Shown here: positions 1 through 11,328 of the stretch, piece by piece
Position numbering within the stretch: the stretch's first letter is position 1
Layout of the letters: the number at the start of each line of letters is the position of its first letter
NCBI RefSeq assembly: GCF_004168365.1
Contig: NZ_CP035704.1
Span: 3,224,001 to 3,288,000 of the forward strand
DNA: 64,000 bases
Origin: Pseudolysobacter antarcticus
Lineage (GTDB): Bacteria > Pseudomonadota > Gammaproteobacteria > Xanthomonadales > Rhodanobacteraceae
Reading direction: 5' to 3'
The notes under the pieces: model-generated
What the model was told of the DNA's origin: nothing
Database searches by the model: none
What the model saw: only the letters and a program-made list of their open reading frames with translations
Translations under genes and position numbers: made by a program

Positions 1-1505
1 AATGACGGAATCGCAAGCAGGATCAGCGGCACGGTAACCACCCACGGTGATTCGTGCGGCGCATGTGCGAGATGGCCCGACTCATGATGGCCGTGATCGT
101 CGTGGCCATGATCGTCGCTATGTTCGACGACAAAACGCTCCTTGCCGTGGAACGTCAGATACAGCAAACGGAAGCTGTACAGCGCGGTGACGAACACACC
201 GATCAGCACGCAGAAATACGCGTAGTTGGCGCCCCAGCGATGCGATTCGCCGACCGCTTCGATAATCGCATCCTTCGAGAAAAATCCTGCGAACCCCGGC
301 ATGCCCGTCAGCGCCAAGGTGCCGATCCACGCCGTGATGAACGTGATCGGCATGTACTTGCGCAGGCCGCCCATGTAGCGCATGTCCTGCTCGTGATGCA
401 TCGCCATGATCACCGAGCCGGCGCCGAGAAACAGCAACGCCTTAAAAAAGGCGTGTGTCATCAGATGGAACACCGCGGCCGAATACGCCGACACGCCAAG
501 CGCGACGGTCATGTAACCGAGCTGCGACAATGTGGAATACGCGATCACGCGCTTGATGTCGTTTTGCACGATGCCGATCAAGCCAGTGAACAAGGCCGTG
601 GTGGCGCCGATCACCAGCACGAATGACAACGCCGTCTCCGACAACTCAAACAGCGGCGACATGCGCGCGACCATGAAGATGCCTGCAGTGACCATCGTTG
701 CGGCGTGGATCAACGCGGAAATCGGCGTCGGGCCTTCCATTGAATCCGGCAACCACACATGCAGCGGCACCTGCGCCGACTTGCCCATCGCGCCGATGAA
801 CAACAAGATGCAGATGACCGTTGCCGCACTCCACGGATGGCCGCTGATGATCTCGATGGTATGGCCGTTGAGCGCACGCTCACCGATCGTGAATACCTGC
901 GCGTAATCCAGCGTGTGACAGAAATACAAAACGCCGGCGATGCCGAGCAGAAATCCAAAATCGCCGACGCGATTGACGAGGAATGCCTTCATGTTGGCGA
1001 AGATCGCGGTCGGTTTCTTGAACCAGAATCCGATCAGCAGGTACGACACGAGACCGACTGCTTCCCAGCCGAAAAACAGCTGCAGAAAATTGTTCGCCAT
1101 CACCAGCATCAACATCGAGAACGTGAACAATGCGATGTAGCTGAAAAAACGCTGATAACCATCGTCCTCGGCCATGTAGCCGATCGTGTAGACGTGCACC
1201 ATCAACGACACGAATGTGACGACGACCATCATCATCGCGGTCAGCCGATCGATCAGGAAACCGACATGCATGTGCAGATCGCCGACTGCCGCCCAGGTGT
1301 AGACGTTTTCGTTGTAGTTGGCCGCGCCGCCCCACACCAGTTGATACAGCACGAACATCGAGGCGAGACAGCTCGTGCCGACGCCAAGAATCGTGACGGT
1401 ATGCGCACCGATACGACCGATCTGGCGCCCGAACAAACCAGCAAGGATCGCCCCGACCAGCGGCGCCAGCGCGATGAGCAGCAATAGAGACTTCGACAAG
1501 ACCAT
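1..1505 (-). CDS. nuoL: NADH-quinone oxidoreductase subunit L (partial, C-terminus off window)
   Basis: This is the large proton-pumping membrane subunit of respiratory complex I, related to Mrp-type antiporters. The reading frame is open from an ATG at 1505 to the left edge, giving about 501 N-terminal residues; the family is usually 600-700 residues, so the C-terminal helices and lateral helix are missing. The N-terminus is a hydrophobic helix (LLLLIALAPLVGAILAGLFG) followed by the conserved stretch LIDRLTAMMMVVVTFVSLMV and the downstream HVYTIGYM. It lies 4 bases after nuoK and is the last nuo gene visible here; nuoM and nuoN are expected beyond the edge. The identification is secure. Confidence 0.95.
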   Translation of the reverse strand, partial: MVLSKSLLLLIALAPLVGAILAGLFGRQIGRIGAHTVTILGVGTSCLASMFVLYQLVWGGAANYNENVYTWAAVGDLHMHVGFLIDRLTAMMMVVVTFVSLMVHVYTIGYMAEDDGYQRFFSYIALFTFSMLMLVMANNFLQLFFGWEAVGLVSYLLIGFWFKKPTAIFANMKAFLVNRVGDFGFLLGIAGVLYFCHTLDYAQVFTIGERALNGHTIEIISGHPWSAATVICILLFIGAMGKSAQVPLHVWLPDSMEGPTPISALIHAATMVTAGIFMVARMSPLFELSETALSFVLVIGATTALFTGLIGIVQNDIKRVIAYSTLSQLGYMTVALGVSAYSAAVFHLMTHAFFKALLFLGAGSVIMAMHHEQDMRYMGGLRKYMPITFITAWIGTLALTGMPGFAGFFSKDAIIEAVGESHRWGANYAYFCVLIGVFVTALYSFRLLYLTFHGKERFVVEHSDDHGHDDHGHHESGHLAHAPHESPWVVTVPLILLAIPS

Positions 1506-1509
1506 CGTT

Positions 1510-1815
1510 CTAACCTTTCATGCTGTCGAGTTCGGCCACGTTGATCGTGGCGCGATTGCGGAACAGGACGACCAGAATCGCCAGACCGATCGCAGATTCC
1601 GCGGCCGCCACGGTGAGTATGAAAAACACAAAAACCTGTCCGTCGGCATTGCCCAGAAACCGCGAGAACGCGATGAAGTTGGTGTTGACCGCGAGCAGCA
1701 TGAGCTCGATCGCCATCAGCAAAATGATGACGTTCTTGCGGTTGATGATGATGCCCGCGACCGATATGCAGAACAGCACTGCGCCCAGGGTGATGTAGTG
1801 CGCCAAGGTAATCAC
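1510..1815 (-). CDS. nuoK: NADH-quinone oxidoreductase subunit K
   Basis: This is the small antiporter-like (MrpC-type) membrane subunit of complex I. It has 101 residues, the usual family length, with three hydrophobic helices and the conserved [17 protein letters not shown] segment containing the helix-2 glutamate used in proton transfer. The start is GTG at 1813-1815, inside the nuoJ stop (GTGA overlap) and preceded by GGAGA. A longer in-frame extension upstream would run through nuoJ and is not credible. The short overlap suggests translational coupling with nuoJ. Confidence 0.95.
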   Translation of the reverse strand: MITLAHYITLGAVLFCISVAGIIINRKNVIILLMAIELMLLAVNTNFIAFSRFLGNADGQVFVFFILTVAAAESAIGLAILVVLFRNRATINVAELDSMKG

Positions 1816-2429
1816 GAAGGCTCTCCAGAATCGGTGGACATTTTTTCGCTGGCCATCTTGACGATGCGCACGCGATCGGTGGCTTTCACACGGACCTGCT
1901 GCGCTGCCGTCTGATGTTTCACGCCCGGACGCTGGCGCAACGTCAAGGCGATTGCCGCAATCAATGCGACCGTCAGGATCAACGCCGCGATCTCGAACGG
2001 CAGCAGGAAATCGGCAAACAACGTATGCCCGATCCACGCCGTATTCGAGGCGCCCCCCGGATCGGTTGGCGACAGCGGAACCTGCATGCTCTTGATTCCG
2101 ATCAGCGAAATCATTTCCGCCAGCATCAGCAACGCGACGATCACGCCGACCGGCAGATAACGCGCAAAACCTTCGCGCGTCGATTCGGTATTGATGTCCA
2201 GCATCATCACCACGAACAGGAACAACACCATCACCGCGCCGACGTAAACCAGCACCAAGGCCACCGCCAGAAACTCAGCCTGCAACAACAACCACAACGC
2301 GGCGGCAGTGAAAAATGTCAGCACCAGAAACAGCGCAGCATGCACCGAATTGCGCACCGTGATCACCGCCAACGCCGAAGCCGTCAGCACGCTGGCAAAC
2401 GCGTAGAAAAAGAACAACTCAATACTCAT
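1812..2429 (-). CDS. nuoJ: NADH-quinone oxidoreductase subunit J
   Basis: This is a membrane subunit of the complex I proton-transfer arm. The 205-residue protein starts [18 protein letters not shown] and has five hydrophobic segments, including the conserved [20 protein letters not shown] motif (helix 3, which carries the pi-bulge in solved complexes). A polar C-terminal tail of about 40 residues follows. The ATG at 2427-2429 overlaps the stop of a 22-codon reading frame lying between nuoI and nuoJ. Confidence 0.95.
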   Translation of the reverse strand: MSIELFFFYAFASVLTASALAVITVRNSVHAALFLVLTFFTAAALWLLLQAEFLAVALVLVYVGAVMVLFLFVVMMLDINTESTREGFARYLPVGVIVALLMLAEMISLIGIKSMQVPLSPTDPGGASNTAWIGHTLFADFLLPFEIAALILTVALIAAIALTLRQRPGVKHQTAAQQVRVKATDRVRIVKMASEKMSTDSGEPS

Positions 2430-2494
2430 GCGACATCGCTCTCTTGGTCGAGGCGCGCCAACTGCGCGGCCTCTGGCCCGATCCGTTTACTCAT
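2426..2494 (-). CDS. Possible 22-codon coupling ORF between nuoI and nuoJ
   Basis: An ATG at 2494 opens 22 codons beginning MSKRIGPEAAQLARLD and ends with a TGA that shares ATGA with the nuoJ start. The 93-base nuoI-nuoJ gap is unusually large for this operon. No good ribosome-binding site precedes it, and the ORF overlaps a 7-base inverted repeat (2478-2484 and 2502-2508). It may be a translational coupler, a fortuitous ORF, or the relic of a longer sequence. Translation is unproven. Confidence 0.2.
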   Translation of the reverse strand: MSKRIGPEAAQLARLDQESDVA

Positions 2495-2522
2495 GCGCTT
2501 TGGATCGGGATTCAATACGGTT

Positions 2523-3011
2523 TTAACGGTACGCGGCGTCCTGCGTGCGCGCCGCGGCAATCTCTTTCTCGAAGCGATCGCCGATCGCCAGCAGCTGGAT
2601 TTTATTGACGATGTTCTCGCCGCGATTTTCAAAATGGTATTCGTGGATATTGGTTTCGACGATCGAATCGACCGGGCAGCTTTCTTCGCAGAAACCGCAG
2701 TAGATGCACTTGAACAAGTCGATGTCGTAACGCGTGGTGCGGCGCGTGCCATCCTCGCGCTGCTCGGAATCGATCGTGATCGCCAGCGCCGGACACACCG
2801 CCTCGCAGAGCTTGCAGGCGATGCAACGCTCTTCACCGTTCGGGTAACGCCGCAATGCGTGCAGACCGCGGAAACGATTCGACTGCGGAATCTTTTCCAT
2901 CGGATAACGCATCGTGTATTTCGGCTTGAACATGTATTTCATGGTCAAGCCCAAACCGCTAAACAGCTCGATCAGCAACAGGCTTTTGAAGTAGTAGGCG
3001 ATGCGATTCAT
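2523..3011 (-). CDS. nuoI: NADH-quinone oxidoreductase subunit I (two 4Fe-4S clusters)
   Basis: This peripheral-arm subunit carries clusters N6a and N6b, which pass electrons to NuoB. From the chosen ATG at 3011 ([13 protein letters not shown]) it is 162 residues. Two ferredoxin motifs are visible: Cys63, 66, 69, 73 ([12 protein letters not shown]) and Cys102, 105, 108, 112 ([12 protein letters not shown]). A frame opening 33 bases earlier was rejected because GAGGA lies 5 bases before the 3011 ATG, and the nuoH stop falls within that ribosome-binding region. It sits directly after nuoH. Confidence 0.95.
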   Translation of the reverse strand: MNRIAYYFKSLLLIELFSGLGLTMKYMFKPKYTMRYPMEKIPQSNRFRGLHALRRYPNGEERCIACKLCEAVCPALAITIDSEQREDGTRRTTRYDIDLFKCIYCGFCEESCPVDSIVETNIHEYHFENRGENIVNKIQLLAIGDRFEKEIAAARTQDAAYR

Positions 3012-3018
3012 AAAGTCC

Positions 3019-4074
3019 TCAAGCGTGTCCCGGCGCGCCGACAAAACCGGCGTACACGAGGCAACCCGCGACCATCACCCAGACGATGGTGATGGGAATA
3101 AATACCTTCCAGCCGAGACGCATGATCTGATCGTAGCGATAGCGCGGGAACGAGGCGCGGAACCACAAATACATGAACGCGAACACGAATGCCTTGATGA
3201 ACAACCACCACCAGCCGCCATGGCCGATCCAGCCCCAGGAAACCGGAAACGGCGACAACCAGCCGCCGAGAAACAGCACCGAGGCGAGGAACGAAATCAG
3301 GATCATGTTCGCGTATTCGGTCAGGAAAAACACCGCGAATGGCGCGCCTGAATATTCGACGTGGAAACCCGCGACAATTTCCGACTCGCCTTCAGCGACG
3401 TCGAATGGGGCGCGGTTGGTTTCGGCCACGCCGGAGATGAAATAGATCACGAACAGCGGCAGCAACGGCAACCAGAACCAGCTGAATAAACCTTTGTTGC
3501 CGGCTTGCGCGTTGACGATATCGCTCAGGTTCAAACTGCCCGCGCAGATCAGCACACCGACCAAGGCCATGCCCATCGCGATTTCGTACGACACGACCTG
3601 TGCCGCCGAACGCATCGCGCCAAGAAACGCATATTTTGAATTCGATGCCCAACCGGCGAGGATGATGCCGTAGACACCCATCGAGGTCATCGCGAGCAGA
3701 TACAGCAGACCCGCATTGACGTTCGCGAGCACGAGCTTGTCGTCGAACGGGATCACCGCCCACGCCGCAAACCCCGGAGCCAGCGCGAGCAGCGGTGCGA
3801 GGATAAACAGGAAGCGGCTCGAATTGGTCGGCACCACGACTTCTTTCAGCAGCAGCTTGAAGACGTCGGCGAAGGTTTGTGCCAATCCGGCCGGACCGAT
3901 GCTGCTCGGCCCCAGACGCACATGCATCCAGCCGAGCACTTTGCGTTCCCACCAGACGTACAACGCCACCGCAAGAATCAGCGGCACTGCAATCGCGAGG
4001 ATACACAGCACCAGCCAGATCACCACGCCGGTGGCACCAAAACCGAGCAGGAAATTATGCAGCGAATTGATCAC
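3019..4074 (-). CDS. nuoH: NADH-quinone oxidoreductase subunit H
   Basis: This membrane subunit joins the two arms of complex I and forms part of the quinone chamber. It is 351 residues from a GTG at 4072-4074 with GAGGG just upstream; the open frame runs 26 codons further back into nuoG, but those residues do not look like NuoH. It has eight or nine hydrophobic helices with conserved segments [17 protein letters not shown] and [18 protein letters not shown]. The start lies 2 bases after the nuoG stop, so the genes are co-translated. Confidence 0.95.
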   Translation of the reverse strand: MINSLHNFLLGFGATGVVIWLVLCILAIAVPLILAVALYVWWERKVLGWMHVRLGPSSIGPAGLAQTFADVFKLLLKEVVVPTNSSRFLFILAPLLALAPGFAAWAVIPFDDKLVLANVNAGLLYLLAMTSMGVYGIILAGWASNSKYAFLGAMRSAAQVVSYEIAMGMALVGVLICAGSLNLSDIVNAQAGNKGLFSWFWLPLLPLFVIYFISGVAETNRAPFDVAEGESEIVAGFHVEYSGAPFAVFFLTEYANMILISFLASVLFLGGWLSPFPVSWGWIGHGGWWWLFIKAFVFAFMYLWFRASFPRYRYDQIMRLGWKVFIPITIVWVMVAGCLVYAGFVGAPGHA

Positions 4075-4076
4075 GC

Positions 4077-6440
4077 TCAGGCCCTCGTCACGGCAAGCGT
4101 TGCGCCGTTCGGCGGCAAGGTCGCGGTTTCGGCATGCGCGAGCTCGATCCACGCGCCTCCGACTGCGACATCGGTGCTGATTTCCAGCGGCAAACTCACG
4201 CGCGCAGTGCCGCCGCTAACCTGCACTTTCGCGCCCTCCGCAAGACCAGCAGCCAACGCATCTTCGGGATGAAGCACGATGCGTGCGGATTCATTCAGCG
4301 GGTGCGCCTGCAAGCCCGGCGAGCGACGCAGCACCGCATCGGCGCGATAAATCGGCACGGTGGCGATACGAGTCAGACCCGCCGATTTAGCCGTCTGGAC
4401 GTCTAGATGGCCAGATGAAACAGACGCCGTAGCCGACAATAACGGCTGCATGTTCTGACGCACTTCCGCTATTTCGGTGAAGGCGAAACCCGGCGCCTGC
4501 AATACGCCACCGAGCGCACGCAATACGCGCCAGCCAGCACGCGCTTCGCCCGGCAACTTCGCACCGGCGCCGATGGTTTGCACCAGACCATCGAGATTGA
4601 CCAGGGTCGCATCGACTTCCGGCAATGCGCCGATCGGCAGAATAATGCTGGCGATTTCCTTGAGTGCATCACTCGCGAATGCACTGAATACGATCACCGA
4701 TTTGGCGTTGCGCAACGCGAACGACGTCTGCGCGCCATCGGCAAAATCGTCCGGCGGTTCGCAGCCATACAAAATATAAGTTTGACGCGGCTTGGCCAGT
4801 TGCGTGCGGGCATCGAGGCCCTCGCCTTGCGGCAATACACCGACCCGCGACAGCCCCACCGCGTTCGCGCCCGACGCAATTTCATTGAACGCGCTGTTGG
4901 TCGCCTTGGCGAGAAATTTCGCGGCCGCGCGCAACCATGATGCCTGCGCATGTTGTGCGGCGACTTCGCCAAAAACGATGACCGAGCTGCTGCCATCACG
5001 CAGTGCCTTGACCGTGGCGCGTGCGCCATCGGTAGTCTCGACTGCGGCAAGCGCATCCACCAACAGCTGTGATTGCGGTTTCTCGCCCGCTTCCGCTGCG
5101 GCTTTTGCAAGCAGCAGCAATTCGTCGAGCATGCGATGTGGTGCAGCCAAAGTCTGCTGCTTGAAATCGATGTTGCTATCGAACGCGACCGGATTCAGCG
5201 CATAGACTTCCGCGCCGTGTTTCCAGGCCTGGCGCAGACGATGATTGAGCAGCGGCAACTCGTGCTGCAGGTGCGAACCGATCAGCAATGCGGCGTTGAC
5301 CTTTTCGACCTGCGCGACCGGCAATTCAAAAGTTGCGCCCGCAGCGCCATCGGCAAAATCGAGCTGGCGCAGACGGTGATCGACGTTGTGCACGCCGAGT
5401 CCGCCGAGCAGTTGCGCGAGCAAATAACCTTCCTCGCTGCTCGTGGCTGGATGCACCAGCGCGCCGACCTGATCGGCGTGGGTTTGCGTGAGTTGCATGG
5501 CAACCGCGGCCAGCGCTTCATCCCAACTGACTGCAACCAGCGCGCCGTTCTTGCGCAGCAGCGGTTGGGTCGCACGATCCTGCGCGTATAGGCCTTGGTG
5601 GCTGTAACGATCGCGATCCGACAACCAGCATTCGTTGATCGCTTCGTTGTCGCGCGGCACGCTGCGCAGCACTTCGCCGCGACGTGTATGCAAATACAGG
5701 TTGGAGCCAAGCGAATCGTGGTAACCAATCGATTCGCGTGCGATCAATTCCCACGCGCGCGCCTTGAAACGGAATACTTTGTTGGTCAGCGCGCCGACCG
5801 GACAGACGTCGATGATGTTGCCGGAAAGTTCGCTCTCGATGGTCTTGCCGATGTAGGTGCCGATTTCGAGATGCTCGCCGCGGCCCATGCCGCCGAGTTC
5901 GTAGGTGCCGGCGATTTCAGAGACAAAACGCACGCAGCGCGTGCACTGGATGCAGCGTGTCATGTCGGTGGAAATCAACGGACCGATATTCTCGTCGGCC
6001 ACCACGCGTTTGCGTTCGACAAAACGCGATACCGAGCGACCGTAACCCATCGCCAGATCCTGCAGCTCACACTCGCCGCCCTGATCGCAGATCGGGCAAT
6101 CCAGCGGATGGTTGATCAGCAGAAATTCCATCACGTTGCGCTGCGCCGAAAGCGCGCGCTGCGATTGCGTGAAAATCTTCATGCCATCCATCACCGGCGT
6201 GGCGCAGGCCGGTTGCGGTTTCGGCATCGCCTTGCCGCCCATTTCGGTCTCGACCATGCACATGCGGCAATTCGCCGCGATCGGCAGTTTTTCGTGGTAG
6301 CAAAAACGCGGAATGACGATACCAGCCTTGTCAGCGGCAGCGATGATCATCGAATTTTTCGGCACCTGCATCGCGATACCGTCGATCTCGATATTGACGA
6401 GATCAGGCGCGATTTTCGGAGCTGTCGGCTGCGCACTCAT
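4077..6440 (-). CDS. nuoG: NADH-quinone oxidoreductase subunit G
   Basis: This is the large iron-sulfur subunit of the complex I peripheral arm (787 residues). The N-terminal ferredoxin-like domain has 2Fe-2S ligands Cys47, 58, 61 and 79. The His-ligated 4Fe-4S site is at His111, Cys115, 118 and 124. A further 4Fe-4S site uses Cys163, 166, 169 and Cys213. The remaining ~550 residues are the degenerate molybdopterin-oxidoreductase-like domain, rich in alanine here. Its ATG overlaps the nuoF stop (ATGA). Confidence 0.96.
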   Translation of the reverse strand: MSAQPTAPKIAPDLVNIEIDGIAMQVPKNSMIIAAADKAGIVIPRFCYHEKLPIAANCRMCMVETEMGGKAMPKPQPACATPVMDGMKIFTQSQRALSAQRNVMEFLLINHPLDCPICDQGGECELQDLAMGYGRSVSRFVERKRVVADENIGPLISTDMTRCIQCTRCVRFVSEIAGTYELGGMGRGEHLEIGTYIGKTIESELSGNIIDVCPVGALTNKVFRFKARAWELIARESIGYHDSLGSNLYLHTRRGEVLRSVPRDNEAINECWLSDRDRYSHQGLYAQDRATQPLLRKNGALVAVSWDEALAAVAMQLTQTHADQVGALVHPATSSEEGYLLAQLLGGLGVHNVDHRLRQLDFADGAAGATFELPVAQVEKVNAALLIGSHLQHELPLLNHRLRQAWKHGAEVYALNPVAFDSNIDFKQQTLAAPHRMLDELLLLAKAAAEAGEKPQSQLLVDALAAVETTDGARATVKALRDGSSSVIVFGEVAAQHAQASWLRAAAKFLAKATNSAFNEIASGANAVGLSRVGVLPQGEGLDARTQLAKPRQTYILYGCEPPDDFADGAQTSFALRNAKSVIVFSAFASDALKEIASIILPIGALPEVDATLVNLDGLVQTIGAGAKLPGEARAGWRVLRALGGVLQAPGFAFTEIAEVRQNMQPLLSATASVSSGHLDVQTAKSAGLTRIATVPIYRADAVLRRSPGLQAHPLNESARIVLHPEDALAAGLAEGAKVQVSGGTARVSLPLEISTDVAVGGAWIELAHAETATLPPNGATLAVTRA

Positions 6441-7759
6441 GCGGCAACTCCGACGACTTCAAGAGGAGCGTCAACGATCGAACGTTTGTGCTCGATGTAG
6501 TATTCAAACTCGTGCCAGAACTGGCGCAGAAACCCCTGCACCGGCCACGCCGCGGCTTCGCCGAACGCGCAGATGGTATGGCCTTCGATCTGTCCCGCAG
6601 CGGCTTTCAGCAGATTTAAATCTTCCAGCACGGCGTTGCCTTCAACGATGCGTGTGAGCGTGCGATACATCCAGCCCGTGCCTTCGCGACACGGCGTGCA
6701 CTGGCCACACGATTCAGCGTAATAAAAGCGGCTAATGCGATGACACGCGCGCACCATGCAGGTAGTGTCATCCATCACGATCACCGCGCCGGAACCCAGA
6801 CCGGTGCCGGCCTTCTGCAGCGCGTCGTAATCCATGGTCAGACCCAGCATCGTTTCGCCGGTCAGCACCGGCATCGACGAACCGCCTGGAATCACGCCCT
6901 TGAGCGTGCGCCCCGGGCGCAAGCCACCGGCCATTTCGAGCAGATCCTTGAACGGCGTGCCGAGTTTGATTTCGTAGTTGCCGGGTTTTTGCACATGGCC
7001 CGACACCGAGAAAATTTTTGGCCCACCATTGTTCGGCTTGCCTTGTGCGAGAAACCAATCCGCGCCCTTGCGCATGATGGTCGGCACCGAGGCATAAGTT
7101 TCAGTGTTGTTGATCGTGGTCGGCTTGCCGTACAGGCCAAATCCGGCCGGGAACGGCGGCTTGAAACGCGGCTGGCCTTTTTTGCCTTCGAGCGATTCCA
7201 TCAGCGCGGTTTCTTCGCCGCAGATGTAGGCGCCCGCGCCGAGCGCGTTGTGGATATCGACATCGACGCCACTGCCCAGAATATTCTTGCCAAGCAATCC
7301 GGCGGCATACGCCTCGGCCAGCGCCTCTTCGAGATGTTCGAACGGCTCGTGGTGGAATTCGCCGCGCAGGTAGTTGTAGGCAACGGTCGAGCTGGTTGCG
7401 TAACACGCAATGGCCAGCCCTTCGATCACTGCATGCGGATTAAAACGCAGGATGTCGCGATCCTTGCAGGTACCCGGCTCCGATTCATCCGAATTGCACA
7501 AAATATACTTTTGTCCAGGCGCTTTGCGCGGCATGAAACTCCACTTCAAGCCGGTCGGAAAACCCGCACCGCCGCGACCGCGCAGACTCGATGCCTTGAG
7601 TGTGTCGATGATGGTTTCCTGCGGCGTTTTTTCGGCGAGGATTTTCTTCCAAGCTTCGTAACCGCCGGTCTTGAGATACGACTCCATCGACCACGGCTTG
7701 TCGTAATGCAGGGTGGTGAGGACTACCTGATGATCTAGTGGTGCGGGACCGACTGCCAT
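6437..7759 (-). CDS. nuoF: NADH-quinone oxidoreductase subunit F (NADH/FMN-binding)
   Basis: This is the electron-input subunit: it binds NADH and FMN and carries 4Fe-4S cluster N3. It has 440 residues. The glycine-rich [15 protein letters not shown] segment is the FMN/NADH site, and the C-terminal [14 protein letters not shown] holds three of the N3 ligands. It lies between nuoE (8 bases upstream) and nuoG (4-base overlap). Length and motifs are canonical. Confidence 0.97.
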   Translation of the reverse strand: MAVGPAPLDHQVVLTTLHYDKPWSMESYLKTGGYEAWKKILAEKTPQETIIDTLKASSLRGRGGAGFPTGLKWSFMPRKAPGQKYILCNSDESEPGTCKDRDILRFNPHAVIEGLAIACYATSSTVAYNYLRGEFHHEPFEHLEEALAEAYAAGLLGKNILGSGVDVDIHNALGAGAYICGEETALMESLEGKKGQPRFKPPFPAGFGLYGKPTTINNTETYASVPTIMRKGADWFLAQGKPNNGGPKIFSVSGHVQKPGNYEIKLGTPFKDLLEMAGGLRPGRTLKGVIPGGSSMPVLTGETMLGLTMDYDALQKAGTGLGSGAVIVMDDTTCMVRACHRISRFYYAESCGQCTPCREGTGWMYRTLTRIVEGNAVLEDLNLLKAAAGQIEGHTICAFGEAAAWPVQGFLRQFWHEFEYYIEHKRSIVDAPLEVVGVAA

Positions 7760-7767
7760 TTTGGGAC

Positions 7768-8295
7768 CTATTTCAATTCATCAATGATCTGATCGACCGA
7801 TTCCGGCGTCAGATTTTCATGGTAGTGACCGTTAACGACCATCATCGGCGCTGCCGAACACGCGGCCAGACATTCTTCTTCCTGCTTGAGATAAACGCGT
7901 CCGTCGGCCGTGCTTTCGCCGACCTTGATACCGAGCTTTTTCTCGCAGTGGCGCAGGATATTTTCGCCGCCGTTGAGCCAGCAAGAAATATTGGTGCAGA
8001 CCGCGATGTAGTTGCGCCCGACCGGCTTGGTTTCGAGCATCGAATAAAACGATGCGACTTCGTAGGCCCAGACCGGCGGCAGTTCGAGATATTTCGCGAC
8101 ACCGGCGATGAGCTCATCGCTGAGCCAGCCGTGATTCTGTTCCTGCGCGGCGAACAAACCCTGGATCACGGCCGAGCGTTTGCGGTCCGGCGGAAACTTG
8201 GCGACCCAATGATCGATATGCGCGCGCGTTTCCGCGCTCAGCACAACGAGCGGGTCGATATCCTTGACGGCGGCGAAATTGCCGGAAGCTTTCAT
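7768..8295 (-). CDS. nuoE: NADH-quinone oxidoreductase subunit E (2Fe-2S)
   Basis: This thioredoxin-like subunit carries the off-path 2Fe-2S cluster N1a and partners NuoF. It is 175 residues with ligands Cys100, Cys105, Cys142 and Cys146 (CTNISC and CLAAC). The ATG at 8295 overlaps the nuoD stop by four bases (ATGA). Confidence 0.96.
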   Translation of the reverse strand: MKASGNFAAVKDIDPLVVLSAETRAHIDHWVAKFPPDRKRSAVIQGLFAAQEQNHGWLSDELIAGVAKYLELPPVWAYEVASFYSMLETKPVGRNYIAVCTNISCWLNGGENILRHCEKKLGIKVGESTADGRVYLKQEEECLAACSAAPMMVVNGHYHENLTPESVDQIIDELK

Positions 8296-9545
8296 CGGTC
8301 GATTTCTCCGAACACCACGTCGAAGGTGCCGATCATGGCCACCACGTCAGGCAACATGTGACCGCGCACGAGTTCATCCATCGCGGAAAGATGGGCGAAT
8401 CCAGGCGCACGCAATTTGCAGCGGAACGGCTTGTTCGCGCCATCCGAAATGATGTACGCACCGAACTCGCCTTTCGGCGCCTCGACCGCACAATAGGTTT
8501 CACCTTCGGGCACGCAATAACCTTCGGTGAACAATTTGAAATGGTGGATCAGCGCTTCCATGTCGTCTTTCATTTCTTCGCGACGCGGCGGCGACACCTT
8601 GAAGTTGCGCAGCATAACTTCGCCCGGATTGGCCTTGAGCCACTGCACACACTGCTTGACGATGCGATTCGACTGGCGCATTTCTTCCACGCGCACGAGA
8701 TATCGATCGTAGCAATCGCCCTGCACGCCGACCGGAATATCGAAATCCATGTCGGCATACGCCGCGTATGGTTGTTTCTTGCGCAGATCCCATTCGATGC
8801 CGGAACCGCGCAACATCGGCCCGCTCATGCCCCAGGCCAACGCTTTTTCGGGCGACACCACACCGATGCCGACCGTGCGCTGTTTCCAAATGCGGTTGTC
8901 GGTGAGCAGGGTTTCGTATTCGTCGACTCTATGCGGAAAATCGTTGGTAAACGATTCCAGATAATCGAGCATCGAACCTTCACGCCAACCGTTCAGTCGC
9001 TTCAAATCGGCGCCTTTGTGCCAGCGCGATTCCTTGTACTGCGGCATCTGCGCAGGCAGATCGCGATACACGCCACCGGGGCGATAATAGGTCGCGTGCA
9101 TGCGCGCACCCGAGACCGCCTCGTAGCAATCCATCAGTTCTTCGCGCTCGCGGAACGCGTACAAAAACACCGCCATCGCGCCGAGATCGAGTGCGTTCGA
9201 GCCGATCCACATCAGATGATTGAGGATGCGTGTGATTTCGTCGAACATGGTGCGGATGTATTGCGCACGGATCGGCGCACGGATGCCGAGCAGCTTTTCG
9301 ATCGCGCCGACATACGCGTGTTCGTTGCACATCATCGAGACGTAATCGAGCCGATCCATGTAACCGATCGACTGGTTGTACGGCTTCGATTCGGCGAGTT
9401 TTTCGGTGCCACGATGCAGCAGGCCGATATGTGGATCGGCGCGCATCACGGTTTCGCCATCAAGCTCGAGCACGAGGCGCAAAACGCCGTGCGCGGCCGG
9501 ATGTTGCGGACCGAAATTGATCGTGTAGTTGCGAATTTCCTGCAT
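8292..9545 (-). CDS. nuoD: NADH-quinone oxidoreductase subunit D (49-kDa, quinone site)
   Basis: This subunit forms the ubiquinone-reduction site with NuoB. The 417-residue protein opens with [20 protein letters not shown], the family signature containing the quinone-site His, followed by [16 protein letters not shown]. It is a separate protein here, not fused to NuoC as in E. coli, which is usual for this order. The ATG follows the nuoC stop after 2 bases. Confidence 0.97.
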   Translation of the reverse strand: MQEIRNYTINFGPQHPAAHGVLRLVLELDGETVMRADPHIGLLHRGTEKLAESKPYNQSIGYMDRLDYVSMMCNEHAYVGAIEKLLGIRAPIRAQYIRTMFDEITRILNHLMWIGSNALDLGAMAVFLYAFREREELMDCYEAVSGARMHATYYRPGGVYRDLPAQMPQYKESRWHKGADLKRLNGWREGSMLDYLESFTNDFPHRVDEYETLLTDNRIWKQRTVGIGVVSPEKALAWGMSGPMLRGSGIEWDLRKKQPYAAYADMDFDIPVGVQGDCYDRYLVRVEEMRQSNRIVKQCVQWLKANPGEVMLRNFKVSPPRREEMKDDMEALIHHFKLFTEGYCVPEGETYCAVEAPKGEFGAYIISDGANKPFRCKLRAPGFAHLSAMDELVRGHMLPDVVAMIGTFDVVFGEIDR

Positions 9546-9547
9546 GA

Positions 9548-10339
9548 TTATTTCCCCGCCGCCGTCGCGGCTTTTGCCGCATCGGCTGCAGTCTGTTCAA
9601 CGCGGCCCTGCTCGTAACGCGAATCATGGCGGATCGTGCGCGGCACGCCGACACGCGGCTCAATCGACACAGGTTCGTAAATCACGCGACCTTTCTCGGC
9701 ATCAAAGCGCACTTCGACATTGCCGGTGAGCGGGAAATCTTTGCGGAACGGATGGCCGACAAAACCGTAGTCGGTGAGGATGCGGCGCAGATCGGGATGG
9801 CCTTCGAAAATGATGCCGAACAGGTCGAATGCCTCGCGCTCGAACCAGTTCGCGATTGGCCAGATGCCGGTCAGCGACGGCACCACCGGCAGCGCATCGT
9901 CCGCGGCAAAACAGCGCAAGCGCAGGCGACGATTGTGCGTGATCGAAAGCAGATGGATGACGACCGCAAAACGCTTGTTGCCTTGCGCCGGATGCGGCCG
10001 ATCGCTCCACTGGAAGCGGCCTGGGCCTTCGCCTTCGACACCACGCGAAAAACCCTCAGCGGAAACCTTGGTGGTATCCCACTCGACCTGACCGTAACTC
10101 AGATAATCGACACCGCAGACATCGATCAATTGTTCAAAACGAAACGTCGGATCGTCACGTAATTGCTGCGCCACGGCGAGCCAGTTTTCCGGCAACACCA
10201 CAGCGGTGACAGCACCGGCGTGATCGACGACCGAAACCACTTTTGCACCGAGTTGCACGGCCAGTTGTTGCGCCCAGGTCGGCGTGACGACCGGCGCGAC
10301 ATCATCAGTTGCAGTAACATTTTGACTGCTATCGCTCAT
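9548..10339 (-). CDS. nuoC: NADH-quinone oxidoreductase subunit C (30-kDa)
   Basis: This peripheral-arm scaffold subunit binds NuoD and NuoB. It has 263 residues; the first ~25 and last ~20 residues are low-complexity. The core holds the conserved [17 protein letters not shown] and [21 protein letters not shown], the diagnostic NuoC motif. It is slightly longer than compact homologues because of the flexible ends. Confidence 0.96.
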   Translation of the reverse strand: MSDSSQNVTATDDVAPVVTPTWAQQLAVQLGAKVVSVVDHAGAVTAVVLPENWLAVAQQLRDDPTFRFEQLIDVCGVDYLSYGQVEWDTTKVSAEGFSRGVEGEGPGRFQWSDRPHPAQGNKRFAVVIHLLSITHNRRLRLRCFAADDALPVVPSLTGIWPIANWFEREAFDLFGIIFEGHPDLRRILTDYGFVGHPFRKDFPLTGNVEVRFDAEKGRVIYEPVSIEPRVGVPRTIRHDSRYEQGRVEQTAADAAKAATAAGK

Positions 10340-10347
10340 GCGGATTC

Positions 10348-10902
10348 CTAGCGTGCAATCGTGTTGGTACGGCGGATTTTTTTCTGCAATTGCAGGATGC
10401 CGTAGATCAGCGCTTCGGCCGTCGGCGGGCAGCCCGGCACGTAAATGTCCACCGGTACGATGCGATCACAACCACGCACCACCGCGTATGAATAGTGGTA
10501 ATAGCCGCCGCCGTTGGCGCACGAACCCATCGAGATCACCCATTTCGGATCGGGCATCTGGTCGTAAACCTTGCGCAAGGCCGGCGCCATTTTATTGACG
10601 AGCGTACCGGCGACAATCATCACGTCGGACTGGCGCGGACTCGGGCGGAATACCACGCCGTAACGATCCAGATCGAGACGCGCCGCGCCGGCGTGCATCA
10701 TTTCGACTGCGCAGCAGGCCAAGCCGAACGTCATCGGCCACATCGAACCAGTACGCGCCCAGTTGATCAGCGAATCGAGACTGGCGGTGGCGAAACCGCG
10801 CTCAAGCAGCGGATTTCCTTCGCCAGGGCGCAGGATGTCGTCGACAACACCGATCGGCTCGGGGTTGTGCATCACTGCGCTGATGGATTGTTTCATTCCC
10901 AT
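10348..10902 (-). CDS. nuoB: NADH-quinone oxidoreductase subunit B (cluster N2)
   Basis: This subunit holds the terminal 4Fe-4S cluster N2 that reduces quinone. Cys63-Cys64, Cys128 and Cys158 are visible in [19 protein letters not shown] and VPGCPPTAE. The start is MGMKQSIS at 10902 (184 residues), matching the MG start usual in the order. A second ATG at 10896 overlaps the nuoA stop (ATGA) and cannot be excluded. The open frame extends far upstream only as an antisense shadow of nuoA coding. Confidence 0.95.
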   Translation of the reverse strand: MGMKQSISAVMHNPEPIGVVDDILRPGEGNPLLERGFATASLDSLINWARTGSMWPMTFGLACCAVEMMHAGAARLDLDRYGVVFRPSPRQSDVMIVAGTLVNKMAPALRKVYDQMPDPKWVISMGSCANGGGYYHYSYAVVRGCDRIVPVDIYVPGCPPTAEALIYGILQLQKKIRRTNTIAR

Positions 10903-11249
10903 TCGAGCGCACCTTTTTTCCAGCAATAGACGAAGCCGATCAGCAGCAGACCGAGGAACGTACCCATTTCGACCAGGCCGACGATACCGAGATCGCGGAA
11001 CACCACGGCCCACGGCATCATGAAAGCGATTTCGAGATCGAACACGATGAACAGAATCGCGATCAGGTAATAACGCACATCGAATTTCATGCGCGCATCT
11101 TCGAAGGCTTCGAAGCCGCATTCGTAGGGAGAGAGTTTGTCGGCCGCAGGTTTTTTCGGGCCAAGCAGATAACCGATCACGAGCAGGGCGATACCGATGC
11201 CGCCAGCGACGATCAGGAATAGCAAGATCGGTAAATATTCAGCAAGCAC
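10893..11249 (-). CDS. nuoA: NADH-quinone oxidoreductase subunit A
   Basis: This is the first gene of the complex I operon, a 118-residue membrane subunit with three hydrophobic helices. It shows the conserved [20 protein letters not shown] loop and the helix [20 protein letters not shown]. The start is GTG at 11249 with GGAGA 10 bases upstream; no in-frame ATG is near. Only 79 bases separate it from the upstream tRNA-Leu, so the operon promoter is in that gap or transcription enters through the tRNA. Confidence 0.95.
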   Translation of the reverse strand: MLAEYLPILLFLIVAGGIGIALLVIGYLLGPKKPAADKLSPYECGFEAFEDARMKFDVRYYLIAILFIVFDLEIAFMMPWAVVFRDLGIVGLVEMGTFLGLLLIGFVYCWKKGALEWE

Positions 11250-11288
11250 GAGTGAAGAATCTCCGCGTTAAGCGATTGCTTAAAGTTA

Positions 11289-11316
11289 CGTTGCGGGTAG
11301 CGAACTACCCGCAACG
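11289..11316 (-). terminator. Perfect 12-bp hairpin between tRNA-Leu and nuoA
   Basis: 12 bp of perfect inverted repeat flank a four-base loop that reads TTCG on the minus strand. It follows the tRNA-Leu 3' end by about 12 bases. Downstream is TAACTTTAAG, which is not a clean T-run. It may terminate the secG-tRNA transcript, mark an RNA processing site, or shield the nuoA leader. Confidence 0.5.
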
Positions 11317-11328
11317 AAACGCCTCGAT

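Noticed and set aside
1914-3092. 392-codon plus-strand open frame
   Set aside because: It is antisense to nuoJ, nuoI and nuoH and rich in Gln/Arg/His. It has no ribosome site or domain.
8358-9617. 419-codon plus-strand open frame
   Set aside because: Antisense to nuoD, which is unambiguous. Composition is of the shadow type.
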